Shown here: positions 1 through 9,052 of the stretch, in pieces
Layout: every line of letters starts with the position of its first letter
Numbering within the stretch: the first letter of the stretch is position 1
DNA from: Paracoccus sp. TOH
Lineage (GTDB): Bacteria; Pseudomonadota; Alphaproteobacteria; Rhodobacterales; Rhodobacteraceae
DNA length: 64,000 nucleotides
NCBI RefSeq assembly: GCF_030388245.1
Contig: NZ_CP098360.1
Span: forward strand, 1,944,501-2,008,500
Direction: 5' to 3'
The notes under the pieces: model-generated
What the model saw: the letters and a program-made list of their open reading frames with translations, nothing else
Databases searched by the model: none
Told to the model about the DNA's origin: nothing
Made by a program: the position numbers and the translations under genes

Positions 1-281
1 GGGGCGTCCAGCGCCGTCACCGTGACCTCGCAGAAGACGCGCCGTTCGGCGGCGCCCAGGGTCAGCGTCAGCCGCGCCCGGTCCTGGCCGGACAGCACCG
101 CGTCCAGCGCGGCATTCACCTCGGGGTGGCGCAGCACGGTGACGAAGGGCCGCCCGCTTGGCGTCGGCCCCAACAGCGCCTCGGCCAGTTCATTGGCGCC
201 GACGATGCGCGCCTGCCGGTCCACGGCCAGCATCGGCACCGGCACTGCCCGCAACAATGCGTGAAGCCGCGCCTCCATCAT
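1..281 (-). CDS. PAS-domain sensor kinase N-terminus, PhoR-like (partial)
   Basis: The reading frame starts at ATG 281 ([10 protein letters not shown]...) and runs off the left edge, so only about 93 N-terminal residues are visible. They read as a PAS sensor domain: 'VPMLAVDRQARIVGANELAEA' with 'GRPFVTVLRHPEV' resembles the N-terminus of PhoR-type phosphate-sensing histidine kinases of Rhodobacterales. No kinase domain is in view, so the phosphate role is inference. The start overlaps the upstream carbonic anhydrase stop by four bases (ATGA), so the two are probably translationally coupled as the last genes of the gmk operon. Confidence 0.6.
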   Translation of the reverse strand, partial: MMEARLHALLRAVPVPMLAVDRQARIVGANELAEALLGPTPSGRPFVTVLRHPEVNAALDAVLSGQDRARLTLTLGAAERRVFCEVTVTALDA

Positions 282-805
282 CCCTCGAAGGCCTGGGTCA
301 GGCCCTTGCGATAGCGCGCGGCGTTGCGGCTGTAGCCCTCGGCCGATTTCAGCAGCTGCGCCCGGGCGATGTCGTCCAGCTCGCGCACGATCTTGCCGGG
401 CGCCCCCATGACCAGAGAGCCGGGCGGGATCACCTTGTTCTCGGCGATCAGCGCCCCGGCCCCGATCAGCGAGCCGGCGCCGATGCGCGCGCCGTTCAGG
501 ATGATCGCCCCCATGCCGATCAATGCCCCGTCCTCGATGGTGCAGCCGTGCAGGATGGCGCGGTGGCCGATGGTACAATTGGCGCCGATGGTCAGCGGAT
601 AGCCGATATCGGTATGGCAGACCGTCAGGTCCTGCACGTTCGCGTTGCGGCCGACGCGGATCTCCTCGTTGTCGCCGCGCAGCACGGCGCCGAACCAGAC
701 GCTGGCGCCCGGCTCCAGCACCACCTTGCCCATCAGCTGCGCATCCGGCGCCACCCAGGCGTCCGCGGCAATCTTCGGCGCGATGCCGTCCAGTTCCCAG
801 ATCAT
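278..805 (-). CDS. Gamma carbonic anhydrase family protein
   Basis: A 175-residue protein made almost entirely of left-handed beta-helix hexapeptide repeats ('[28 protein letters not shown]'), typical in length for the gamma-class carbonic anhydrase-like/YrdA/PaaY family. His residues in '[10 protein letters not shown]', 'IGHRAI' and 'LHGCTI' match the three zinc ligands of the family. Cytosolic hydratase activity is possible, but many members have no proven activity. The start overlaps the gmk stop by four bases (ATGA), and its own stop overlaps the next gene in the same way, giving a compact three-gene unit. Confidence 0.85.
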   Translation of the reverse strand: MIWELDGIAPKIAADAWVAPDAQLMGKVVLEPGASVWFGAVLRGDNEEIRVGRNANVQDLTVCHTDIGYPLTIGANCTIGHRAILHGCTIEDGALIGMGAIILNGARIGAGSLIGAGALIAENKVIPPGSLVMGAPGKIVRELDDIARAQLLKSAEGYSRNAARYRKGLTQAFEG

Positions 806-1446
806 GCGCTTTCCTCCTCCATCAGGGCGCGAACAAAGGGACCAAGGCCGACCTGCCGGTCGCGGCGCTGCCGCTCGGCCTTCAGGATGGTGATCAGAGT
901 TTCGGCGCTGCGGTCCAGGTCGTCATTGACGATCACGTAATCATATTCCGCCCAATGGCTGATCTCGTTGCGGCTTTTCCGCATCCGCGTGGCGATCACC
1001 TCGGGCGCGTCCTGCCCGCGCGAGACCAGGCGGCGCTCCAGCTCGGTCAGGCTGGGCGGCAGCACGAAGATCGAGATCACATGCTTTCCCAGGCTCGAGG
1101 CGCGGATCTGCTGGCCGCCCTGCCAGTCGACGTCGAACAGCGTGTCGCGTCCGGCGCGCATCGCCGCCTCGACCGGGCCGCGCGGCGTGCCATAGAAATT
1201 GCCGAAGACCTCGGCATGTTCCAGCATCTCGCCGGCCGCGACCATGGCGCGAAACTCGTCCGTGCTGCGGAAATAGTAATGCTCGCCCTCGACCTCGCCG
1301 GGCCGCGGCTTGCGGGTGGTGGCCGAGACGGAAAAGCGCAGCTCGCGGTCCCAGTCCATCAACCGCCGCGCCAGCGTCGACTTGCCCGCCCCCGAGGGCG
1401 AGGACAGGATCACCAGAAGTCCGCTGCGCTCCAGAACCATGCTCAT
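802..1446 (-). CDS. gmk: Guanylate kinase
   Basis: A 214-residue enzyme phosphorylating GMP to GDP with ATP. The P-loop '[15 protein letters not shown]' lies near residues 14-25, followed by the GMP-binding region '[22 protein letters not shown]' and the 'FGNFYGTP' segment of the family. I chose ATG 1446 (MSMVLERS) because a CAGGGG ribosome-binding sequence sits just upstream; ATG 1440 is an alternative. The open frame continues far upstream, but that part is antisense to the PAS gene and lacks family similarity. First gene of the gmk / carbonic anhydrase / sensor kinase operon. Confidence 0.96.
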   Translation of the reverse strand: MSMVLERSGLLVILSSPSGAGKSTLARRLMDWDRELRFSVSATTRKPRPGEVEGEHYYFRSTDEFRAMVAAGEMLEHAEVFGNFYGTPRGPVEAAMRAGRDTLFDVDWQGGQQIRASSLGKHVISIFVLPPSLTELERRLVSRGQDAPEVIATRMRKSRNEISHWAEYDYVIVNDDLDRSAETLITILKAERQRRDRQVGLGPFVRALMEEESA

Positions 1447-1635
1447 GTCCCCTGCCGTGCCTCGCGCCGCCTGAATGGCCTCGCCCGCCAGCCGGGTCAA
1501 GCCCCGCCCCCGCGGCGACGCGCGGTGACGGCGGATTTTAACCATCGGCCGAGAATTCTCTCGGAAAAGATCGAGGAAGGGTTTAGATTTCCTGCAGGAG
1601 TTTGTTTTTCCAGGTAAGCAGGTAAGGCCCGGGCG

Positions 1636-2400
1636 ATGGCGCAGGATCACGGTCAGGACGGGGATTGTCCGCCCAAGCGGCCGGGCTGCAGCCAGGGCAA
1701 GCTGCTGCACCTGGCGGATTACGAACCGGTGCAGATCGACCGGATCCTGGGCGAGCTGCGCGGCTATTGGGAAGGGCTGCGCCATGGCCGCGCCATTCCC
1801 GCCCGCGGCGATGTCGAGCCGCGCGGCATTCGCCGGGCCTTGGATTATGCCTTCATTCTGGAACGCATCGCGCCGGGTGCGGCGCGCTTTCGCTTGGCCG
1901 GGCGGCACCTGATCGACCTGATGGGCATGGAGGTGCGCGGCATGCCGCTTTGCGCCTTCCTGAACACCAGTTCGCGCGGCCGGCTGTCGGACGTGCTGGA
2001 AAGCGTCTTCCGCGGCCCGCAGATCGCCGAGATCGCGCTTGAGTCCCCTGCCTCCTACGGCCGGCCCGGACTGCGCGGCGGGATGCTGCTCTTGCCGTTG
2101 CGCTCGGATCTGGGCGACGTGACGCGGGCCTTGGGCTGCCTGATCAGCGACGGCAAGCTTGGCCAGAGTCCGCGGCGCTTCGACCTGGTCGGCGACCAGC
2201 AATTCCCGGTCATCCCCGGCGCCAGGGTGCTGGAGCCTTCGCCCTCGCACCCGGGGTTCGACGAAGCGCCGGCGCGCTGGCAGGCAAGCCTGCCCGCCGA
2301 GCCCCGCCCGTCCGAGCCCGCGACGCCCGAGGAACGCCGGGCGCGGTTCCACGTCATCCAGGGCGTGCCGCCGCCCCGGCCGCGCGGCGGCCGCTTCTGA
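1636..2400 (+). CDS. PAS domain protein, DUF1457-like (COG5388 type)
   Basis: A 254-residue soluble protein whose central 160 residues read as the alphaproteobacterial single-PAS family: '[26 protein letters not shown]' then '[37 protein letters not shown]'. The last 60 residues are Pro/Arg-rich and probably disordered. No output domain is present, so a role as a small sensory or adaptor protein is all that can be inferred. It is divergent from gmk across a 190-nt gap and convergent with the DAHP synthase gene. Confidence 0.75.
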   Translation: MAQDHGQDGDCPPKRPGCSQGKLLHLADYEPVQIDRILGELRGYWEGLRHGRAIPARGDVEPRGIRRALDYAFILERIAPGAARFRLAGRHLIDLMGMEVRGMPLCAFLNTSSRGRLSDVLESVFRGPQIAEIALESPASYGRPGLRGGMLLLPLRSDLGDVTRALGCLISDGKLGQSPRRFDLVGDQQFPVIPGARVLEPSPSHPGFDEAPARWQASLPAEPRPSEPATPEERRARFHVIQGVPPPRPRGGRF

Positions 2401-2410
2401 CGACGGCACG

Positions 2411-2444
2411 AAAAAGGGCGGCAAGGGCCCTGCCCCCACCGCCC
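2411..2444 (-). terminator. Intrinsic terminator of the DAHP synthase gene
   Basis: On the minus strand a GC-rich stem (GGGCGG pairing with CCGCCC, plus inner pairing of a GGGCCC core) is followed directly by five T. It lies about 27 nt beyond the DAHP synthase stop, between two convergent genes. Confidence 0.7.
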
Positions 2445-2470
2445 GATCCGTGCTCGCGCCCTGCGCCCGC

Positions 2471-3877
2471 TCAGCTTGCCCTGGCGTGCTTGGAGCCGTT
2501 GATGCGGCGGTTGCGCAGTTCCTCGGCCACCAGGAAGGCCAGTTCCAACGACTGGCTGGCGTTCAGCCGCGGATCGCAGGCGGTGTGATAGCGGTCCGAC
2601 AGATCTTCGTCGGTGACGGCGCGCACGCCGCCGGTGCATTCGGTCACATCCTGGCCGGTCATCTCGAAATGCACGCCGCCGGGGATGGTGCCCTCGGCGC
2701 GGTGGACGGCAAAGAACTCGCGCACCTCGCGCAGCACCGAATCGAACGGCCGGGTCTTGTAGCCCGAGGCCGATTTGATGGTGTTGCCGTGCATCGGATC
2801 GCAGGACCAGACGACATTCGCGCCCTCGTCCCGCACCGCCTTGATCAGGCGCGGCAGGTGGTCGCCCACCGCCCCGGCACCGAAGCGGGCGATCAGCGTC
2901 AGCCGGCCCGGCTCGTTCTCCGGGTTCAGCTTGGCGATCAGTGCCTTGAGGTCGCTGTCGCTGATCGAGGGGCCGCATTTCAGCCCGATCGGGTTCTGCA
3001 CCCCGCGCGCGAACTCGACATGCGCGCCGTCGACCTGACGGGTGCGGTCGCCGATCCAGATCATGTGACCCGAACCCGCGACCGGCAGGCCGGTGGTCGA
3101 ATCGATGCGGGCCAGCGCCTCCTCGTATTCCAGCAGCAGGGCTTCATGGCTGGTGTAGAAATCCACCTTGCCGAGATCATGCGCGGTTTCCGAGGTCACG
3201 CCGGCGGCGGCCATGAAGGCCATGGCGTCGCTGATCCGGTCGGCGATGTCGCGATAGCGTGCGGCTTCATCGCCGCCGGTGAAATCGCTGATCCAGCTTT
3301 GCACCCGATGCATGTCGGCATAGCCGCCGGTCGAGAAGGCGCGCAGCAGATTCAGCGAGGCCGCGGCCTGTGTATAGGCCGACAGCATGCGCTGCGGATC
3401 GGGAATGCGCGCCTCGGGGGTGAAATCGAAACCGTTGATGATGTCGCCGCGATAGCTGGGCAGCTCCTGCCCGTCCAGCAGCTCGGTCGGGGTTGACCGC
3501 GGCTTGGCGAACTGCCCGGCCATGCGGCCGACCTTGACCACCGGCAGTTGCGCGCCCCAGGTCAGCACCACCGCCATCTGCAGCATGACCTTGAAGGTGT
3601 CGCGGATGTTGTCGGCCGAGAATTCGGCGAAGCTCTCGGCGCAGTCGCCGCCCTGCAGCAGGAAGGCGCGGCCGGCCGCGACCTCGCCCAGCGAGCCCTT
3701 CAGCCGACGCGCCTCGCCGGCGAAGACCAGCGGCGGGTATTTGGCCAATTGCGCCTCGACGGCGACGACGGCGGGCTGGTCGGGATAGTCCGGCATCTGG
3801 ACGCGCGGATAGGCGCGCCAGCCACGCTTGTCCCATGCCTTTGCCGGGGTCGCGGAACTGGAATGCATCGGTGCCAT
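2471..3877 (-). CDS. Class II 3-deoxy-7-phosphoheptulonate (DAHP) synthase
   Basis: A 468-residue class II (plant/mycobacterial type) DAHP synthase, the first step of the shikimate pathway (PEP + erythrose 4-phosphate). Recognisable segments are '[15 protein letters not shown]' (metal/PEP site Cys), '[16 protein letters not shown]', '[14 protein letters not shown]' and the C-terminal '[11 protein letters not shown]'. Start 3877 is preceded by AAGGA at 7-nt spacing; the in-frame ATG at 3892 has a poorer context. Monocistronic, divergent from the GlxA-type regulator. Class II enzymes are often named aroG or aroF; I leave the symbol open. Confidence 0.95.
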   Translation of the reverse strand: MAPMHSSSATPAKAWDKRGWRAYPRVQMPDYPDQPAVVAVEAQLAKYPPLVFAGEARRLKGSLGEVAAGRAFLLQGGDCAESFAEFSADNIRDTFKVMLQMAVVLTWGAQLPVVKVGRMAGQFAKPRSTPTELLDGQELPSYRGDIINGFDFTPEARIPDPQRMLSAYTQAAASLNLLRAFSTGGYADMHRVQSWISDFTGGDEAARYRDIADRISDAMAFMAAAGVTSETAHDLGKVDFYTSHEALLLEYEEALARIDSTTGLPVAGSGHMIWIGDRTRQVDGAHVEFARGVQNPIGLKCGPSISDSDLKALIAKLNPENEPGRLTLIARFGAGAVGDHLPRLIKAVRDEGANVVWSCDPMHGNTIKSASGYKTRPFDSVLREVREFFAVHRAEGTIPGGVHFEMTGQDVTECTGGVRAVTDEDLSDRYHTACDPRLNASQSLELAFLVAEELRNRRINGSKHARAS

Positions 3878-3994
3878 GATCCTATCCTTCATGTGATCGG
3901 TGATCGCCATATAGAGGCTGCGGGGGCAAAGGAAAAGCCTTGCGCGCGCCGGCATTGCCTGCTGATCTGCCGCGACAGCAGACGTGCGACCGCC

Positions 3995-5026
3995 ATGCCA
4001 GATCAGGATCCAGCAGTCCCCCCTTCCCCCGCCCCGCCCCCACCGCCTGCCGCGCCGGCTGTGCAGCGCTATGTCTTCCTGCTTCTGGACCGTTTCACCC
4101 TGGTCTCCTTCGCCGCGGCGATCGAGCCGCTGCGGCTGGCCAACCGCCTGGCCGGACGGACGCTCTACGACTGGCGGCTGGTGGGCGAACAGGCCGGAGA
4201 ACAGGCCGCAGAACAGGGCGCCGCCGCCTGCTCGAACGGCGCCCGCGTCATGCTTGACGGCGGGCTTGCCGACACCGCGCGCGGCGATACCGTGCTGGTC
4301 TGCGGCGGGCTCGACATCGCCCGCGCCGCCACCCGCCCGGTGCTGGCCTGGCTCCGGCGCGAGGCCCGGCGCGGCACCCGCATCGGCGCGCTGTGCACCG
4401 GGGCCTGGGTGCTGGCCGAGGCCGGGCTGCTTCACGGCCGCCGCTGCACCATCCATTGGGAAAACCAGGACGGTTTCGCCGAGAAATTCCCCGACGCCAC
4501 CCTGATCCGCACCGTCTTCGTCGAGGACGGAAACCGCCTGACCGCCGCCGGCGGCACCGCCGCCATCGACCTGATGCTGCGCCAGATCGCCCGCGACCAC
4601 GGCCAGGACCTGGCCGGGCGGGTGGCCGACCAGATGATCCACACCGCCATCCGCTCCGAGCAGGACGACCAGCGCCTGGCCGCGCCCGCCCGCATCGCCG
4701 CCCGCCACCCGCGGCTGGCCCAGGTGCTGGCCCGGATGGAGGCGCATATCGAGGACCCGATCAGCCCGGCGCTGCTGGCCGCCGAGGCCGGGTTGTCGCC
4801 GCGCCAGCTCGAACGGCTCTTCGCCCGCCATCTCGGCCGCTCGCCCAAGCGCTATTACATGGAGCTGCGCCTGGAGCGCGCCCGCCACCTGCTGGTCCAG
4901 ACCGAGATGAGCATGATCGAGATCGCCCTCGCCTGCGGCTTCGCAAGCACCGCCCATTTCTCAAAATGCTACCGCGCAACCTTCGGCAGCACACCCTATC
5001 GGCAAAGAGAAGCCGCCGGCCGGTAG
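3995..5026 (+). CDS. GlxA family transcriptional regulator (DJ-1/PfpI domain + AraC helix-turn-helix)
   Basis: A 343-residue protein with two domains. Residues about 20-185 form a DJ-1/PfpI-like amidotransferase fold ('[27 protein letters not shown]' and the elbow '[16 protein letters not shown]'). Residues about 235-335 carry an AraC-type double HTH ('[21 protein letters not shown]', '[21 protein letters not shown]'). Relatives regulate catabolism of quaternary amines and amino acids. It lies just upstream of, and on the same strand as, an amino-acid-type ABC transporter, so that operon is a plausible target (inference). ATG 3995 is where family similarity begins. A bulged GCAGAT/ATCTGC hairpin follows the stop at about 5036. 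Confidence 0.88.
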   Translation: MPDQDPAVPPSPAPPPPPAAPAVQRYVFLLLDRFTLVSFAAAIEPLRLANRLAGRTLYDWRLVGEQAGEQAAEQGAAACSNGARVMLDGGLADTARGDTVLVCGGLDIARAATRPVLAWLRREARRGTRIGALCTGAWVLAEAGLLHGRRCTIHWENQDGFAEKFPDATLIRTVFVEDGNRLTAAGGTAAIDLMLRQIARDHGQDLAGRVADQMIHTAIRSEQDDQRLAAPARIAARHPRLAQVLARMEAHIEDPISPALLAAEAGLSPRQLERLFARHLGRSPKRYYMELRLERARHLLVQTEMSMIEIALACGFASTAHFSKCYRATFGSTPYRQREAAGR

Positions 5027-5108
5027 GGGGACGGCAGATGCGCGGCTTCAACCGCGCGATCTGCCGCAATGTGCAGTCTCCAAGCCGCTTTTCTTTTCGA
5101 CGGCGCGC

Positions 5109-5127
5109 TTATAACCTGTCTGACAGG
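5109..5127 (+). promoter_or_regulatory. Candidate -10 box overlapped by a 13-nt perfect palindrome
   Basis: TTATAA (5109-5114) is followed at once by CCTGTCTGACAGG (5115-5127), a perfect inverted repeat with one central base, 28 nt before the start of the ABC transporter binding-protein gene. Its place at the expected transcription start suggests a repressor operator. The TGTC-n-GACA core resembles FadR/GntR-type sites, but no such regulator is adjacent. Confidence 0.5.
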
Positions 5128-5154
5128 ACAACGTTCCACTCAGGGAGACTAGGA

Positions 5155-6339
5155 ATGAAAAAGCTTCTTCTTGCCAGTGCCGCCGGAGCCTTGCTTGCCG
5201 GCGCCGCAGGTGCCGAGGAGATCAAGATGGGCATCTCGCTGGGCCTGACCGGGCCGCTGGAGTCGATCTCGCCCGCCATGCAGAAGGGCGCGGAGCTGGC
5301 GATGAAGGAAGTGAGCGACAGCGGCAAGCTGCTGGACGGCTCGACCGTGACCCCGGTGGTCGCCGACAACACCTGCACCGACGCGGCCGCCTCGGTCGCC
5401 GCTGTCACCCGACTGGTCACCGCCGAGGGCGTCAAGGGCGTCATGGGCGGCATGTGCTCGGGCGAGACCATCGCCTCGCTGGAGCAGGTCGGCGTGCCGC
5501 AGGGCGTGGTGATGATCTCGCCCTCGGCCACCTCGCCGGCGCTTTCGACCATCGACGACAAGGGCTTCTTCTTCCGCACCTCGCCCTCGGACGCGCGCCA
5601 GGGCGAAGTGATGGCCGACATCGTGCTGGAGCGCGGCATCAAGTCGGTGGCGGTGACCTATACCAACAACGATTACGGCAAGGGGCTGGCCGACAGCTTC
5701 GCCGAGGCCTTCAAGGCCAAGGGCGGCACCGTGACCGTGGTATCGGCGCATGACGATGGCAAGGCCGACTATTCCGCCGAGGTCGCGGCGCTGGCCGCCG
5801 CCGGCGGCGATGCGCTGGTCGTGGCCGGCTATGCCGATCAGGGCGGCTCGGGCGTGATCCAGGGCGCGCTCGACACCGGCGCCTTCGACACCTTCGTGCT
5901 GCCCGACGGCATGGTCAACAACGTGCTGGTCGAGAAGTTCGGCGCCCAGCTGGAAACCTCGTTCGGCCAGAACCCCTCGGCCGAGGGCGAAGGCCATGAC
6001 AAGTTCGCCGAACTGGCGAAGGCGGCGGGCTTCGACGGCACCTCGGCCTATGCCGGCGAATCCTATGACGCCGCCTCGCTGATGCTGCTGGCCATGCAGG
6101 CCGCCAAATCCTCGGACCCCAAGGTCTACAAGGACAAGGTAATGGAGATCGCCAACGCGCCGGGTGAGAAGATCTATCCGGGCGAGCTGGCCAAGGGGCT
6201 GGAGCTGCTCGCGGCCGGCACCGATATCGACTATGTCGGCGCCACCTCGGTCGAGCTGGTCGAGCCGGGCGAAAGCGCCGGCGTCTATCGCGAGGTGGAC
6301 TTCAAGGGCGGCAAGCTCAACGTGGTCGGCTTCCGCTGA
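5155..6339 (+). CDS. Branched-chain amino acid-type ABC transporter, periplasmic substrate-binding protein
   Basis: A 394-residue secreted receptor of the LivJ/Leu-Ile-Val-binding superfamily. The signal peptide 'MKKLLLASAAGALLAGAAGA' is followed by the mature start 'EEIKMGISLGLTGPLESISP'. Family hallmarks include 'PVVADNTCTDAAASVAAVTRLV', 'ISPSATSPALS' and 'TYTNNDYGKGLADSF'. The ligand could be an amino acid, amide or urea-like compound; sequence alone does not decide. First gene of a five-gene operon, separated from the ATPase gene by a hairpin that may keep receptor expression higher than that of the membrane parts. Confidence 0.9.
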   Translation: MKKLLLASAAGALLAGAAGAEEIKMGISLGLTGPLESISPAMQKGAELAMKEVSDSGKLLDGSTVTPVVADNTCTDAAASVAAVTRLVTAEGVKGVMGGMCSGETIASLEQVGVPQGVVMISPSATSPALSTIDDKGFFFRTSPSDARQGEVMADIVLERGIKSVAVTYTNNDYGKGLADSFAEAFKAKGGTVTVVSAHDDGKADYSAEVAALAAAGGDALVVAGYADQGGSGVIQGALDTGAFDTFVLPDGMVNNVLVEKFGAQLETSFGQNPSAEGEGHDKFAELAKAAGFDGTSAYAGESYDAASLMLLAMQAAKSSDPKVYKDKVMEIANAPGEKIYPGELAKGLELLAAGTDIDYVGATSVELVEPGESAGVYREVDFKGGKLNVVGFR

Positions 6340-6357
6340 ACGGCAGGCTATCGCGAG

Positions 6358-6386
6358 GGGGTCCGGTGAAATCCGGGCCCCTTCTT
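6358..6386 (+). terminator. Attenuating hairpin between receptor and ATPase genes
   Basis: GGGGTCCGG pairs with CCGGGCCCC (one G-T pair) around a TGAAAT loop, followed by TTCTTC. It lies 18 nt after the binding-protein stop and upstream of the remaining transporter genes on the same strand. The imperfect U-tract fits partial termination or 3'-end protection of the receptor mRNA rather than a full stop. Confidence 0.55.
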
Positions 6387-6446
6387 CAAAATACAACAAT
6401 CCCTTAATGGGAAATCTTCATGCAAGGCATGAAGCTGGGGAGCAAC

Positions 6447-7325
6447 ATGATTCAGGTCCATGACCTGCACCGACATTTCGGGGGCTTCCGCGCCGTGGAC
6501 GGCGCCAGCCTGACCATCGAGACCGGCTCGATCACCGGGCTGATCGGCCCGAACGGCGCCGGAAAATCCACCCTTTTCAACGTGATCGCCGGTGTTTTGA
6601 AACCGACCGCCGGCCGCGTGACCATGGCGGGCGAGGACATCACCGGCCTACCGCCGCACGAACTGTTCCACAAGGGCCTGCTGCGCACCTTCCAACTGGC
6701 GCATGAGTTTTCCTCGATGACCGTGCGCGAGAACCTGATGATGGTTCCCGGCGGGCAATGCGGCGAAACGCTGGTCAACACCTGGTTCCGTCGCGGCCGC
6801 ATCCGCGAGGAAGAGCGGGCGTTGCGCAGGAAAGCCGACGAGGTGCTTGAATTCCTGACCATTTCTCATGTCGCCGATGAAAAGGCCGGCAACCTGTCCG
6901 GCGGGCAGAAGAAGCTTCTGGAACTGGGCCGCACCATGATGGTGGACGCAAAGGTCGTGTTCCTGGACGAGGTCGGCGCCGGCGTGAACCGCACGCTGCT
7001 GGGCACCATCGGCGATTCCATCGTGCGGCTGAACAAGGAGCGCGGCTATACCTTCTGCGTCATCGAGCATGACATGGATTTCATCGGCCGGCTTTGCGAT
7101 CCGGTGATCGTCATGGCCCAGGGCAAGGTGCTGGCCGAGGGCTCGGCCGACAGCATCATGAAGAACGAGGCCGTGATCGAGGCCTATCTGGGCACCGGCC
7201 TGAAGAACAAGGTGGCGGCCGAGGTCGCCGAGGAAAGCGCCTTTGGCGAAAGCCATGGCGCCCAGCCCGGCCTGGGGGCCGAGGCCGGCCAGGGCGGCGA
7301 TGGCAAGCCGGCGGGGGGGCTGTGA
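6447..7325 (+). CDS. Branched-chain amino acid-type ABC transporter ATP-binding protein (LivG-like)
   Basis: A 292-residue ATPase. Walker A 'GPNGAGKSTLFNVIAG', signature 'NLSGGQKKLLELGR', Walker B 'AKVVFLDEVGAG' and the switch His in 'FCVIEHDMDFI' are all visible. LivG-type members carry the extra 'LRTFQLAHEFSSMTVRENL' region seen here. I chose ATG 6447 (MIQVHDL) because GGGGAG lies 6 nt upstream; upstream in-frame ATGs at 6420 and 6429 are less likely. The Gly/Ala-rich C-terminal 35 residues exceed the usual family end. Its stop overlaps the next start (TGATG). Confidence 0.92.
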   Translation: MIQVHDLHRHFGGFRAVDGASLTIETGSITGLIGPNGAGKSTLFNVIAGVLKPTAGRVTMAGEDITGLPPHELFHKGLLRTFQLAHEFSSMTVRENLMMVPGGQCGETLVNTWFRRGRIREEERALRRKADEVLEFLTISHVADEKAGNLSGGQKKLLELGRTMMVDAKVVFLDEVGAGVNRTLLGTIGDSIVRLNKERGYTFCVIEHDMDFIGRLCDPVIVMAQGKVLAEGSADSIMKNEAVIEAYLGTGLKNKVAAEVAEESAFGESHGAQPGLGAEAGQGGDGKPAGGL

Positions 7326-8035
7326 TGACGCGACCCTATCTCTCTGCCACCGACATGCGCGGCGGCTATGGCAAGGCCGACATCCTGAACGGCTGCACCC
7401 TGACCGTGGACACGGGCCAGATCGCGGTGATCGTCGGGCCGAACGGCGCCGGCAAATCCACCGCGATGAAGGCGGTCTTCGGCATGCTGAACCTGCGCGA
7501 GGGCAGCGTGACCCTGGGCGGCGAGGACATCACCGCGCTGACCCCGCAGGAACGGGTGCGCAAGGGCATGGGCTTCGTGCCGCAAACCCACAACATCTTC
7601 CCGACCATGACGGTCGAGGAGAACCTGGAGATGGGCGCCTATATCCGCACCGACGACTATCGCGATACGCTGGCCCAGGTCTATGAACTGTTCCCGGCCG
7701 TGGCCGACAAGCGCCGCCAGAACGCCGGCGAGCTGTCGGGCGGCCAGCGCCAGCAGGTCGCGGTCGGCCGGGCGCTGATGACCAAGCCCAGCCTGCTGAT
7801 GCTGGACGAGCCCACGGCGGGCGTGTCGCCCATCGTCATGGACGAGCTTTTCGACCGCATCATCGAGGTCGCCCGCACCGGCATCTCCATCCTGATGGTG
7901 GAACAGAATGCCCGCCAGGCGCTGGAGATCGCCGATATCGGTTATGTGCTGGTGCAGGGCGCCAACCGTTACACGGACAGCGGACAGGCGCTTCTTGCCG
8001 ATCCCGAGGTCCGCCGCACCTTTCTGGGGGGCTGA
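7325..8035 (+). CDS. Branched-chain amino acid-type ABC transporter ATP-binding protein (LivF-like)
   Basis: A 236-residue second ATPase of the transporter, LivF size. Walker A 'VGPNGAGKSTAMKAVFG', Q-loop 'GFVPQTHNIFPTMTVEENL', signature 'ELSGGQRQQVAVGRALM', Walker B 'LLMLDEPTAGVSP' and switch His region 'ILMVEQNARQAL' (Gln-Asn in place of a His, usual for LivF) are visible. Its start overlaps the LivG-like stop, giving translational coupling; the permease gene follows after 2 nt. Confidence 0.93.
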   Translation: MTRPYLSATDMRGGYGKADILNGCTLTVDTGQIAVIVGPNGAGKSTAMKAVFGMLNLREGSVTLGGEDITALTPQERVRKGMGFVPQTHNIFPTMTVEENLEMGAYIRTDDYRDTLAQVYELFPAVADKRRQNAGELSGGQRQQVAVGRALMTKPSLLMLDEPTAGVSPIVMDELFDRIIEVARTGISILMVEQNARQALEIADIGYVLVQGANRYTDSGQALLADPEVRRTFLGG

Positions 8036-8037
8036 CC

Positions 8038-9039
8038 ATGGACATCCTGAACGCCCTGGTGGCCGTGCTGAACTTCGTGGTCATTCCCGCCGCCTCCTAC
8101 GGCGCGCAACTGGCGCTTGGCGCGCTGGGGGTGACGCTGATCTATGGCATCCTGCGCTTTTCCAACTTCGCCCATGGCGACACCATGGCCTTCGGCACGG
8201 CGCTGGTGATCCTGGTGACCTGGGGGCTGCAGGCCATCGGCATCGACCTGGGTCCGGTGCCGACCGCGCTTCTGGCGCTGCCCATCGGCATCGCGCTGTG
8301 TTCGGTCTTCGTGCTGGGCACCGACCGCGCGGTCTATCGGTTCTATCGCCGGAAACGCTCGGCCCCGATCATCCTGGTCATGGCCTCGGTCGGGGTCATG
8401 TTCATCATGAACGGGTTGACCCGCCTGGTGATCGGCGTGGACGAGATCCGCTTCGACGACGGCGCCCGCTTCCTGATTACGGTGCAGCAGTTCAAGGCCT
8501 GGACCGGGCTCAACGAAGGCTTGGCGCTGCGTGTCAGCCAGGCCATCACGCTGGTCGTCACCGTGCTGGCCTGCTGGGCGCTGTTCCGTTTCCTGAGCCG
8601 CTCGCGCGCCGGCAAGGCGATGCGGGCCTATTCCGACAACGAGGATCTGGCGCTGCTCTCCGGCATCGACCCCGAGCGGGTGGTGCGGCTGACCTGGATC
8701 ATCGCCACGGCGCTGGCGGTGACGGCCGGCACGCTTTACGGGCTCGACAAGAGCTTCAAGGCCTTCAACTATTTCCAGATCCTGCTGCCGATCTTCGCCG
8801 CCGCCATCGTGGGGGGGCTGGGCAATCCGCTGGGCGCGGTTGCGGGCGGCTTCATCGTCGCCTTTTCCGAGGTGGCGGTGACCTATCCCTGGAAGAAGAT
8901 CGCCGCCTATCTGGGCTTCCAGTCCGAGGGCATGTTGCAACTGCTCTCGACTGAATACAAATTCGCGGTCAGCTTCGTGATCCTGATCGTGGTGCTGCTG
9001 TTCCGGCCGACCGGCCTGTTCCGTGGCAAAACCATCTGA
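8038..9039 (+). CDS. Branched-chain amino acid-type ABC transporter permease (LivH-like)
   Basis: A 333-residue inner-membrane protein with about eight hydrophobic segments. 'GALGVTLIYGILRFSNFAHGDTMAFG' near the N-terminus is the LivH hallmark, and 'FAAAIVGGLGNPLGAVAGGFIVAFSEV' near the C-terminus matches the family's coupling region. It follows the LivF-like gene by 2 nt and precedes the LivM-like gene by 13 nt. Confidence 0.92.
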   Translation: MDILNALVAVLNFVVIPAASYGAQLALGALGVTLIYGILRFSNFAHGDTMAFGTALVILVTWGLQAIGIDLGPVPTALLALPIGIALCSVFVLGTDRAVYRFYRRKRSAPIILVMASVGVMFIMNGLTRLVIGVDEIRFDDGARFLITVQQFKAWTGLNEGLALRVSQAITLVVTVLACWALFRFLSRSRAGKAMRAYSDNEDLALLSGIDPERVVRLTWIIATALAVTAGTLYGLDKSFKAFNYFQILLPIFAAAIVGGLGNPLGAVAGGFIVAFSEVAVTYPWKKIAAYLGFQSEGMLQLLSTEYKFAVSFVILIVVLLFRPTGLFRGKTI

Positions 9040-9052
9040 GGGGGGCTTCATC

